From an uncultured Blautia sp. (GTDB lineage Bacteria > Bacillota > Clostridia > Lachnospirales > Lachnospiraceae): a stretch of DNA of 14,722 nucleotides. The stretch's first letter is position 1, and each line of letters begins with the position of its first letter. Below the pieces are notes generated by a model. That model was not told where the DNA came from. It was given only the letters and a program-made list of their open reading frames with translations, and did no database searches. The position numbers and the translations under genes were made by a program. The stretch covers positions 1-14,722 of the forward strand of contig CABSEJ010000078.1 in the NCBI GenBank assembly GCA_902476765.1, read 5' to 3'. This document shows, piece by piece, positions 8,668-14,493 of this stretch.

Positions 8668-9942
8668 TCATTTTACGGTTACTTTTGAATTCATATCATA
8701 AAAGCCTACCGTGTTCTTCGATGACATAACAGTAATCCCGCACACATCATACAGCCGATGAAACACTTCGAACTCTCCGTTTACATATCCGGTACAGCCC
8801 AGAGATAATAAATATTCTCCCCCCTGGAGATTCATTTCCTGGGCAAAGGTAATCTCGCAAACCTGCCCCTCTTGTTTTGCGCTTATATCTGCTTTTTCAA
8901 AAAGTGTATTTGTCCCGGTTATTTCTGTTCCCTGGAGATTCTTTATGCTGTATGCAAAAATAGGCTCCTGGACCGTTTCCTTGAATTGGACTTTCATTTT
9001 AATGGAAAAAGCAGAACTTTTTTCAATAGTATTGGCAGGCACTCCGTTTCTGTCTGTAATGGTAAAATCTATAATCCTGGCCTTGTGATTTCCATAATCT
9101 AATACATTGGGATTTGTCTCAAATGGCCTTTCCCACCGGTCCTTTGTGTCCACAGATTTCTCTTCTCCGGCTTCTTCTTTTTCTTCGTCTTCATCCGGAA
9201 CACCTTCCAGGCCTACCAAAACCTTCTTATATAAATCTACCATTTCTTTTGGAGAACCTTCCTGCAGCTTTTCTCCCTTATTCAGAAGAATAACTCTGTC
9301 GCAATATTTGCTGATACTTCCCAAATCATGGCTGACAAATAAAATGGTTTTGCCCATTTTTTTGAAGTCTTCGAATTTCTTATAGCATTTAGCCTGAAAG
9401 AAAACATCTCCCACAGACAGTGCCTCATCAACAATTAAAATCTCTGGTTCTATGTTAATAGCCACGGCAAAAGCCAATCGCACAAACATACCGCTGGAAT
9501 AGGTTTTCACCGGCTGATGGATAAAATCTCCTATATCTGCAAAAGCCAGTATATCATCTAGCTTTCTGTCTATTTCTTCCCTGGAAAAGCCAATCATGGT
9601 TCCGTTCAGATATACATTTTCTAATCCGGAATATTCCGAATTAAACCCTGCACCTAATTCCAGCAGCGCTGAAATTCTGCCATTGACCGTAACCTCCCCC
9701 TGGCTGGGATTTAAAACTCCTGTGATAATTTTTAAAATCGTTGATTTTCCGGAACCGTTTGTTCCGATAATCCCCACTGTTTCTCCTTTGCCTACGGAAA
9801 AGGAGACATCCCGAAGAGCATAATGCTCTCTGTATTTTTTCTTTCTGGTAAGCCCCAGGGACTCTTTCAGCCGGTCTATGGGTTTATCATATAATTTATA
9901 AATCTTAGTCAAATGATTTACTGAAATTGCTGTTTCTGACAT
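8668..9942 (-). CDS. Polysaccharide ABC exporter ATPase with Wzt-type C-terminal glycan-binding domain
   Basis: A 424-residue ATPase that drives export of a lipid-linked glycan with the permease upstream. The nucleotide-binding domain has Walker A GTNGSGKST (60-68), signature YSSGM (148-152), Walker B ILIVDEA (168-174) and the switch histidine in SHD (205). An acidic linker (about 248-262) leads to a beta-rich domain (about 279-424, opening DYGNHKARI) of the Wzt C-terminal type. In O8/O9a O-antigen export this domain recognises the capped chain end. The ATG at 9942 is preferred over an upstream in-frame ATG at 9969: AAGGAGAT sits 5-6 nt before it, and the longer form would overlap the permease. 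Exporters lacking this domain, such as wall teichoic acid TagH, do not need a cap, so its presence suggests recognition of a terminal modification. Confidence 0.92.
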   Translation of the reverse strand: MSETAISVNHLTKIYKLYDKPIDRLKESLGLTRKKKYREHYALRDVSFSVGKGETVGIIGTNGSGKSTILKIITGVLNPSQGEVTVNGRISALLELGAGFNSEYSGLENVYLNGTMIGFSREEIDRKLDDILAFADIGDFIHQPVKTYSSGMFVRLAFAVAINIEPEILIVDEALSVGDVFFQAKCYKKFEDFKKMGKTILFVSHDLGSISKYCDRVILLNKGEKLQEGSPKEMVDLYKKVLVGLEGVPDEDEEKEEAGEEKSVDTKDRWERPFETNPNVLDYGNHKARIIDFTITDRNGVPANTIEKSSAFSIKMKVQFKETVQEPIFAYSIKNLQGTEITGTNTLFEKADISAKQEGQVCEITFAQEMNLQGGEYLLSLGCTGYVNGEFEVFHRLYDVCGITVMSSKNTVGFYDMNSKVTVK

Positions 9943-9952
9943 AAATATCTCC

Positions 9953-10759
9953 TTACAATACATCTGCAAAATGCGGTTTCAGTCTCTTAAAAATAACTGT
10001 TCCCAATAAAAACAGCAGAACCGTTACACACCAAAAATAAAGCCCCCATTTCCAATGGGCCGTCAGTCCCACCTGTCCCAGCATGGAATCTCTATAGCCT
10101 GACACAATATAGTAAATAGGATTGAATTTAAAAATCTTCATCAGAAGGGGATGTCCGTTTAGCATAGCCAAATCCCACATAATAGGCGTCATCCACACGC
10201 CCACCTGAAGCAGTATATTGATAATCTGCGTCAAATCCCGGAAAAAAATCACAATAGCGCTGGTAGCATAAACTAAAGCAAGGGACAGCACAAAGGTACA
10301 AACGGAATAATATACCAGCTGAAGCGTATAAATGGTAGGCGTATATCCGTAACAGGAACTAATGATTAAGGCAAACAGCACGAAAAAGCAATGTACAAAA
10401 AGAGCCGAAATAACCTTGACCATTGGCAGGATACTGATTTTAAACACTACCTTTTTTACCAGATAATTATATTCAATTAGGGCGTTAGTCCCTCCGTTTA
10501 AAGCATCCTGAAAGAAAAACCAGGGTACAATTCCCGAAACCAGGTACAAAACAAAAGGATAATTTGATGCATTCCCTGCTTTTAGTCCCACGCTGAACAC
10601 AAACCAATACACAAGAATGGTTACAATAGGCTGAATAAAAGCCCAGACAATACCCAAATAAGAGCCGGCGTATTTTGTCTTAAAATCGTTCTTCGCTAAA
10701 CTAAAAACCAAATGCCTGTTATGGAATATCTCCATAGGCAGTTCCAATATTTTTTTCAC
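9953..10759 (-). CDS. ABC-2 type polysaccharide export permease (Wzm/TagG-like)
   Basis: The 268-residue integral membrane protein forms the channel of the glycan exporter. About six hydrophobic segments are visible, the first near residues 35-58 after an amphipathic N-terminus containing LAKNDFKTKYAGSYLG, typical of ABC-2 polysaccharide permeases. The WMTPIMW stretch and FNPIYYIVSGYRD near the C-terminus are also typical of the family. It is the first gene of the operon; the ATPase follows after 10 nt and its ribosome binding site overlaps this gene's stop. The start is read as GTG at 10759, the farthest possible before an in-frame stop. Its GGAGG is 12 nt away, longer than ideal, so initiation at a nearby codon cannot be excluded. 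Confidence 0.9.
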   Translation of the reverse strand: MKKILELPMEIFHNRHLVFSLAKNDFKTKYAGSYLGIVWAFIQPIVTILVYWFVFSVGLKAGNASNYPFVLYLVSGIVPWFFFQDALNGGTNALIEYNYLVKKVVFKISILPMVKVISALFVHCFFVLFALIISSCYGYTPTIYTLQLVYYSVCTFVLSLALVYATSAIVIFFRDLTQIINILLQVGVWMTPIMWDLAMLNGHPLLMKIFKFNPIYYIVSGYRDSMLGQVGLTAHWKWGLYFWCVTVLLFLLGTVIFKRLKPHFADVL

Positions 10760-10952
10760 TGTAATTTAATTCCTCCAAATCCATAATCTTCTTAAGAAAT
10801 ACAGCATCTAAGTTAGTTTACACCATTTAAAGACAGAAATCAACCGGCGCATTACCTGACTCTCTTCCAATGTAATGCAAAACCTCCCAAGACCAAAAGT
10901 CCTGAGAGGTCGTAAGTCGCATTGCGTTGTTCTTGAATAACTGCTTATCTAT
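10760..10952 (-). promoter_or_regulatory. Structured 5' leader of the glycan operon with terminator-like hairpin
   Basis: About 190 nt separate the predicted transcription start from the permease gene. In minus-strand RNA, 10910-10899 pairs with 10893-10882 as a 12-bp stem (two G-U pairs, 5-nt loop) followed by TTTTG. Immediately after, 10878-10872 pairs with 10855-10849 (7 bp). The first arm of that second stem could instead pair, 6 of 7 bases, with 10925-10919 upstream of the first hairpin. This would be an attenuator-like switch. No ORF is supported here and no known riboswitch was recognised. Confidence 0.4.
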
Positions 10953-10958
10953 AGATAA
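10945..10958. promoter_or_regulatory. Perfect 14-bp palindrome at the glycan operon start site
   Basis: TTATCTATAGATAA is a perfect palindrome directly abutting the -10 box (10959-10964) and covering the likely start site near 10952. That position suits a repressor operator. No regulator gene is seen in the window. Confidence 0.4.
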
Positions 10959-10967
10959 AGTATACCA
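10959..10967 (-). promoter_or_regulatory. Extended -10 promoter of the glycan operon
   Basis: On the minus strand TGGTATACT gives an extended -10 (hexamer at 10964-10959). There is no consensus -35; that region is the T-run of the upstream toxin terminator. It is the only promoter-like element found before the six-gene operon. Confidence 0.5.
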
Positions 10968-10980
10968 CAATTATTTTATC

Positions 10981-11015
10981 AAAAAAATCCCACAAAAATA
11001 ACGTCTGTGGGGTTT
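10981..11015 (-). terminator. Rho-independent terminator after the toxin gene
   Basis: On the minus strand 11015-11006 pairs with 10994-10985 (10 bp, one G-U) around an 11-nt loop, and the stem runs into seven T residues (10987-10981). It separates the toxin locus from the glycan operon. The 11016-11128 stretch upstream of it holds no gene that I can support. Confidence 0.75.
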
Positions 11016-11128
11016 GATATTGCAGTATGTAATTGATTGTCGCTTGCACAATTTTAAACTCTTTTTTTCCGCCATTCTTGAGGCATTTGTTAGTTACCTG
11101 TCACTTCCCCATAAACATTTATATGTTC

Positions 11129-11605
11129 TCAATTTGCCTTATTCAATTCATTCAAAATGTGATTTATGTTCGTCAAAACAATTCTGACTCCCCTTTTATT
11201 TAATCTAATCACCTTTCTTACAATTCCATTAATCTCCGCTGCCAGCTTATCATTTATAGTCACAGGAACCGTATTATTTTCAATCATATACTGGCAGTCA
11301 ATATATTCTTCACTGACCGGACAAACATTTTGAATAAGAAATGCTCTATATTTTCCATTCACATATCCAAATCTTAACCCATCATATTCCTTATATCTCT
11401 TTTTCTTTTCCTCATATAATGCTCTATACTTTTCTGTTTTAGATGATATCGGAACCATCCAAAAATATCCATCCATTTCAAAACAATAGAAGCACGGTCT
11501 TCCATGTACTCCCGCTTCATCGTTATCCTTATTCCCCATTAAGCCGCAATTTGGAAACCGCTTATAATATTCATCTTTAATAAAATAAAAATTACCTGTT
11601 TTCAA
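11129..11605 (-). CDS. Putative endoribonuclease toxin of a type III (RNA-antitoxin) toxin-antitoxin system
   Basis: The 158-residue protein is not matched with certainty to a named family, but its size, the GRPCFYCFE strand, and the following aromatic/VPISSK motif (51-56) resemble ToxN/CptN/TenpN toxins. These are MazF-fold RNases in which a strand ending P-x-S/T-S comes before the active site. A conserved-looking FLIQNVCPV (89-97) and a C-terminal helix follow. Upstream lies an RNA with two pseudoknot units and a terminator directly before the gene, the classic type III order. The start is TTG at 11605 because AGGGG is 5 nt upstream; an earlier in-frame TTG at 11623 lacks a site and lies beside the terminator. 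The locus is more A/T-rich than its neighbours and sits between a ribosomal and a glycan operon, suggesting acquisition. It would cut RNA when the antitoxin is lost, for example on phage infection. Confidence 0.68.
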   Translation of the reverse strand: MKTGNFYFIKDEYYKRFPNCGLMGNKDNDEAGVHGRPCFYCFEMDGYFWMVPISSKTEKYRALYEEKKKRYKEYDGLRFGYVNGKYRAFLIQNVCPVSEEYIDCQYMIENNTVPVTINDKLAAEINGIVRKVIRLNKRGVRIVLTNINHILNELNKAN

Positions 11606-11628
11606 TTTATCCCCTATGTACAAAAGTA

Positions 11629-11646
11629 CCCCACTAAGAAGTGGGG
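11629..11646 (-). terminator. Short terminator between antitoxin RNA and toxin gene
   Basis: Minus-strand RNA pairs 11646-11640 with 11635-11629 (7 bp, AGTGGGG arms, 4-nt loop), then TACTTTTG. The T-tract is short, so some readthrough into the toxin gene is expected, as needed in type III loci where most transcripts stop after the antitoxin. Confidence 0.75.
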
Positions 11647-11649
11647 CAC

Positions 11650-11776
11650 AAATATTTGTATCCCAGCCATTTATTAGTCGCTTGCTGGGTAGCGAAAAAT
11701 ATTTGTATCTGCACCTTTTCTCTAAATGCCGATATGCAGTCCCGGCAGAATAATAAGAGGTTCAACTGAACTTCTT
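11650..11776 (-). ncRNA. Type III antitoxin RNA with two pseudoknot units
   Basis: Two diverged units end in the same 13-nt sequence GATACAAATATTT (minus strand, 11709-11697 and 11662-11650, 47 nt apart). Unit A: stem 1 TGCCG (11747-11743) with CGGCA (11731-11727); stem 2 CTGCA (11739-11735, inside loop 1) with TGCAG (11713-11709), plus a possible G-U pair. Unit B: stem 1 TCGCT (11695-11691) with AGCGA (11682-11678); stem 2 CCCAGC (11689-11684) with GCTGGG (11667-11662). Both are H-type pseudoknots with an A-rich third loop of 10-13 nt. The stems differ in sequence but keep pairing, which argues for selection on structure. Each unit should bind and neutralise one toxin, and the toxin should cut the precursor near the shared A/U-rich junction. 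The 5' end is placed from the -10 box. Confidence 0.7.
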
Positions 11777-11782
11777 ACTTAT

Positions 11783-11788
11783 ATTATA
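11783..11788 (-). promoter_or_regulatory. -10 box of the antitoxin-toxin transcript
   Basis: Minus-strand TATAAT at 11788-11783 puts the start near 11776, just before the first pseudoknot unit. No good -35 box is seen at the standard distance. Confidence 0.55.
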
Positions 11789-11825
11789 CTCAATTTCCAC
11801 TAAATATCTACTGGCATTTTATACA

Positions 11826-11866
11826 AAAAGTAAACAAAATCCCCAAAACTAAATGTTCTGGGGATT
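11826..11866 (-). terminator. Terminator of the rplM-rpsI operon
   Basis: Minus-strand 11866-11855 pairs with 11849-11838 (12 bp, one G-U, 5-nt loop), followed by a T-rich tract (TTGTTTACTTTTTG). It lies 27 nt beyond the rpsI stop. Confidence 0.8.
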
Positions 11867-11892
11867 GAAATTCGTATTTGATATTTCTTTTC

Positions 11893-12291
11893 CTATCTCT
11901 TGGAGAACTGAGGTGCACGACGCGCAGCTTTGAGACCGTATTTCTTTCTCTCTTTCATTCTTGGGTCACGAGTTAAGTAACCTGCAGCCTTCAGAGCTGG
12001 TCTGTACTCACTGTCAGCTTCCAGCAGTGCTCTGGAGATTCCGTGACGGATTGCTCCGGCCTGTCCTGTGAAACCGCCGCCATGAACGTTTACTAAAACA
12101 TCAAATTTATCTGTTGTCTCTGTCAGAACTAAAGGCTGACGAACAACAACCTTTAATGTCTCTAATCCAAAGTATTCATCAATATCTCTTTTGTTGATTG
12201 TAATTTTACCTGTACCCGGTACTAAATATACACGTGCTACAGATGATTTTCTTCTTCCTGTTCCATAGTATTTTGTACTAGCCACTGTCAT
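11893..12291 (-). CDS. rpsI: 30S ribosomal protein S9 (uS9)
   Basis: The 132-residue protein is full length and readily recognised: YYGTGRRKSSVARVYL near the N-terminus, the VHGGGFTGQAGAIRHGI core (69-85), LTRDPRMKERKKYG and the C-terminal SKR tail that reaches toward the tRNA anticodon in the ribosomal P site. ATG at 12291 has AGGAGGT about 5 nt upstream. It follows rplM by 10 nt in the conserved rplM-rpsI operon. Confidence 0.98.
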   Translation of the reverse strand: MTVASTKYYGTGRRKSSVARVYLVPGTGKITINKRDIDEYFGLETLKVVVRQPLVLTETTDKFDVLVNVHGGGFTGQAGAIRHGISRALLEADSEYRPALKAAGYLTRDPRMKERKKYGLKAARRAPQFSKR

Positions 12292-12301
12292 TTACCTCCT
12301 A

Positions 12302-12730
12302 TTAAAATGTTAATACTTCTGGCTTCTGAGCTGCATGATTATGCTCTGGTCCAGCGTATACATGTAATTTCTTAATCATAGACCTTCCTAATGGTCCCTT
12401 TGGAAGCATACCCTTAACAGCAAGCTCAATAACTTTCTCAGGCTTCTTAGCCAACATTTCTCTTAATGTTGTCTCTTTCATTCCTCCAACATAGTCGGAA
12501 TGTCTGTAATAAACCTTCTGGTCCAGTTTCTTTCCTGTAACTTTAATTTTCTCAGCATTTACAACGATTACATAATCACCTGTATCAATATGAGGTGTGT
12601 AAACCGGTTTATTTTTTCCTCTTAAAACTTTAGCAATTTCAGATGTAAGACGTCCTAACGTCTGTCCATCAGCATCTACAACATACCATTTTCTTTCAAT
12701 CTTATCTGGATTAGCCATATAGCTGTTCAT
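12302..12730 (-). CDS. rplM: 50S ribosomal protein L13 (uL13)
   Basis: This 142-residue protein is the full length of bacterial L13, an early-assembling large-subunit protein. Visible family features are the N-terminal MANPDKIERKWYVVDADGQTLGR, RGKNKPVYTPH, GDYVIVVNAEKI and the C-terminal GMLPKGPLGR and VYAGPEHNHAAQKP. The start at 12730 follows AGGAGGT by 7 nt, giving four residues before MANP as in related Firmicutes. It is the first gene of a two-gene operon with rpsI, under a consensus promoter. Confidence 0.98.
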   Translation of the reverse strand: MNSYMANPDKIERKWYVVDADGQTLGRLTSEIAKVLRGKNKPVYTPHIDTGDYVIVVNAEKIKVTGKKLDQKVYYRHSDYVGGMKETTLREMLAKKPEKVIELAVKGMLPKGPLGRSMIKKLHVYAGPEHNHAAQKPEVLTF

Positions 12731-12929
12731 GGTTTTACCTCCTAATAATCAATAATATGGAACAGGGAAACCAGTTTTTATCCAATCTCACCTGTCTTAA
12801 AAATCTCGTCTTTTTTTCATATTCAAGCATGTCCGGAAATCCGAAATCCCCTCGTCTTTCCTCTCTGTGAACATTCACAAAACCGCCATACCGGGGCTTT
12901 TGGCTAGGCAATTTCATAGTATGTCACAT
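12731..12929 (-). promoter_or_regulatory. About 200-nt leader of rplM-rpsI, candidate L13 autoregulatory leader
   Basis: The predicted transcript begins near 12929, about 200 nt before rplM. It contains a small hairpin GTGAATGTTCAC and G/C-rich segments able to pair. Many Firmicutes have an L13-binding leader upstream of rplM that allows feedback control. I do not see enough to match that family. The region is open for 60 codons from an ATG at 12917, but there is no ribosome binding site and no recognisable protein. Confidence 0.35.
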
Positions 12930-12935
12930 TAAGTT

Positions 12936-12964
12936 ATTATATTATAAGTAAAATCCTGTGTCAA
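12936..12964 (-). promoter_or_regulatory. Consensus sigma-A promoter of rplM-rpsI inside the end of the RelA-like gene
   Basis: On the minus strand TTGACA (12964-12959), a 17-nt spacer and TATAAT (12941-12936) match the sigma-A consensus at all 12 positions. The -35 box and spacer lie in the last codons of the upstream gene, whose stop is at 12944-12942. This fits the high, growth-linked expression of ribosomal proteins. Confidence 0.9.
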
Positions 12965-13916
12965 CAACTTTCTGCATATTCACAGCATTTTTTTCCTTCT
13001 TCTGCCATTGCTGGCAGCGCTCCCGTATCAGCATGGGGGTTCTGTCTTCCAACTCTTTTCTCTGGAACCTCAGCTCATTGCAAACCAAAACCAGATTATC
13101 CACAGTCAGAGGGATTCCCTCGGAATACCTGCTGGCAAAGAAAAGGATTGGGCCTTCCCTGTCTGTGCGGTACAACTGCTTTACCAGCTCCTGGTCCTTT
13201 TGAAGGAATTCCAGCAAAGGGACGGAAATAGCCGGATTCTCAAAACGCAGGCGGAATTTATTCCTTATCATAGCCTCTATCTGCATAGTCTTATAATTCT
13301 TATAGGCCAGCCGCTCCAACAGGTTCACCATGCTCCGGTCACAGATTTCCAGAGTGGCATAAATGCCGTTTAACTCTCTGGAAAATTCATAATGCTGCTC
13401 CCACTCCTCCTTATGTTTATACCGGATATCATGGTCCACCTCATGCCATCCTTCGGAAAAGGTGGTCCGTATCTGTACCTCAAAGGTTTTGTCAATTCTA
13501 TAATTCTCCCAAAGCTCAGAGGGGAAACGGGCTGCCATGGTTTCCGGCATGCGGCACACATAGTTCATCCTCAGAGGATTAAACTCATTAACCTTTGGAA
13601 TATCTTCATGAGAATCCTTCTCAATGATAGAATAAGTTTCCCTTAAAAGCTCCTTGCAGATTGGAATATCATCTATATAATAAAGAACAATACGGATACC
13701 TACGATATCCTGCATTTTCTTGTTTTTCTTTAAGTATTCGTCCTTCTTCCATTCCAGCTTCTGCCAAACGGAACCAGCTTCCTTCAGTCTTGAAAAAATA
13801 TGAAAGTAAATACCGCTTCTTTTTAATTTTTCCTGGATTTCCCGTCCCAAATCCTTGCGAACCCTTCTTACGTCTTCTTTTTCCAGATAACGGGATAATT
13901 CTTCTATTTCTTTCAT
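12942..13916 (-). CDS. RelA/SpoT-domain protein, divergent small alarmone synthetase-like
   Basis: The 324-residue protein carries a (p)ppGpp synthetase-type nucleotidyltransferase domain (about 25-170). Motifs seen are SRLKEAGSVWQKL (42-54; R43 and K45 for ATP), DIVGIRIV (70-77, metal-binding D70) and EVQIRT...W...DHDIRYK (146-167, with the second catalytic acid E146/E147 region). It has no HD hydrolase, TGS or ACT domain, so it is not a long RelA/SpoT. The GTP-binding loop that normally reads GYRSxH is replaced by a run around LRMNY (115-119), so activity is uncertain. The C-terminal 150 residues (helical, Lys/Glu/Arg-rich) exceed a usual small synthetase of about 200-220 residues. ATG at 13916 follows AGAGGTG. 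The gene has its own promoter and lies just upstream of rplM-rpsI, divergent from trxA. Confidence 0.82.
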   Translation of the reverse strand: MKEIEELSRYLEKEDVRRVRKDLGREIQEKLKRSGIYFHIFSRLKEAGSVWQKLEWKKDEYLKKNKKMQDIVGIRIVLYYIDDIPICKELLRETYSIIEKDSHEDIPKVNEFNPLRMNYVCRMPETMAARFPSELWENYRIDKTFEVQIRTTFSEGWHEVDHDIRYKHKEEWEQHYEFSRELNGIYATLEICDRSMVNLLERLAYKNYKTMQIEAMIRNKFRLRFENPAISVPLLEFLQKDQELVKQLYRTDREGPILFFASRYSEGIPLTVDNLVLVCNELRFQRKELEDRTPMLIRERCQQWQKKEKNAVNMQKVVDTGFYL

Positions 13917-13942
13917 AAGAACACCTCTTTTACAATAAGCCT

Positions 13943-13971
13943 ATTATAACAATTCCTTGTAAATTCGTAAA
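13943..13971 (-). promoter_or_regulatory. Promoter of the RelA-like gene
   Basis: Minus-strand TTTACG (13971-13966), 17-nt spacer and TATAAT (13948-13943). The -10 is perfect, the -35 matches 4 of 6. The start would be about 20 nt before the ATG. Confidence 0.7.
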
Positions 13972-14059
13972 CGCTTTTCCTGGTATTTCCTGGTCTCTTT
14001 AAAATGTTTTCCCTTTTTTTGCATAATTATGTGACCTGGTTACAGACTAATAAAGAAAA

Positions 14060-14076
14060 TCTGCTTATAATGCAGA
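14060..14076 (+). promoter_or_regulatory. trxA promoter -10 framed by an inverted repeat
   Basis: TATAAT (14066-14071) lies within TCTGC-TTATAAT-GCAGA, a 5-bp inverted repeat centred on the -10. No clear -35 is seen at 17 nt. The symmetry could be an operator site; that is inference. Confidence 0.5.
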
Positions 14077-14077
14077 C

Positions 14078-14126
14078 ATACCCTCAGTTTACAAAAATAC
14101 AAATGTCTTTTGTACACCAAGGGTAT
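14078..14126 (+). promoter_or_regulatory. Hairpin at the 5' end of the trxA mRNA
   Basis: ATACCCT (14078-14084) pairs with AGGGTAT (14120-14126), and inside it ACAAAA (14091-14096) with TTTTGT (14108-14113), with partial pairing in the 6-nt connectors. The hairpin begins at the predicted first transcribed base and ends about 14 nt before the ribosome binding site. It may stabilise the message or control translation. Confidence 0.45.
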
Positions 14127-14154
14127 TCTAAAAAACACAAAAGGAGAAGAAATT

Positions 14155-14472
14155 ATGGCGATTTTACACATATCAGAAAATGAATTTCAAAAACAGGTAT
14201 TAGAATCTGAGAAACCGGTGCTGTTAGACTTTTTTGCAACCTGGTGCGGCCCCTGTCAGATGCTGGCTAAGGAGCTGGAAGCTCTGGACAAAGAGCAGGA
14301 AGAATTCCGCATAGTAAAGGTTGATATTGACGAAAATCCCGGTCTTACCAGGCAGTGGGAAATAAGTACCGTACCCACTGTTTTCATGGTAAAAAACGGA
14401 CAGGTAAAAGACAAAGCTGTAGGTTTTCTCCCTAAGCAGCTTCTGAAACAAAAGATGGAAAACCTGGCATAA
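14155..14472 (+). CDS. trxA: Thioredoxin
   Basis: The 105-residue thioredoxin reduces protein disulfides in the cytoplasm using electrons from thioredoxin reductase. The active site WCGPC is at 30-34 (C31, C34), and the cis-proline is P74 in STVPT. Length matches the family. ATG at 14155 is chosen because AAGGAG lies 8 nt upstream. The reading frame stays open upstream to 14110, but that part is the 5' leader and has no ribosome binding site. trxB follows after 21 nt, so the pair forms an oxidoreductase operon. The gene is divergent from the RelA-like gene. Confidence 0.96.
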   Translation: MAILHISENEFQKQVLESEKPVLLDFFATWCGPCQMLAKELEALDKEQEEFRIVKVDIDENPGLTRQWEISTVPTVFMVKNGQVKDKAVGFLPKQLLKQKMENLA

Positions 14473-14493
14473 AAAGAAAGGCGGAGAATACAG

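Noticed and set aside
9943..9969. N-terminal extension of the ABC ATPase to an upstream ATG
   Set aside because: It overlaps the permease gene and has no ribosome binding site, whereas the ATG at 9942 has AAGGAGAT at ideal spacing and begins where family members do.
11016..11128. Possible small gene or RNA downstream of the toxin
   Set aside because: No start with ribosome binding site, no stable hairpin other than the terminator beyond it, and no motif recognised.
11606..11623. Toxin start at the TTG at 11623
   Set aside because: No ribosome binding site there, and it abuts the antitoxin terminator; the TTG at 11605 has AGGGG 5 nt upstream.
11650..11709. CRISPR-like repeat pair
   Set aside because: Only two copies of a 13-nt sequence, with the intervening DNA itself folding as a pseudoknot unit and no cas genes nearby.
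12735..12917. 60-codon frame upstream of rplM on the minus strand
   Set aside because: No ribosome binding site before its ATG and no recognisable motifs; it fits better as the rplM leader.
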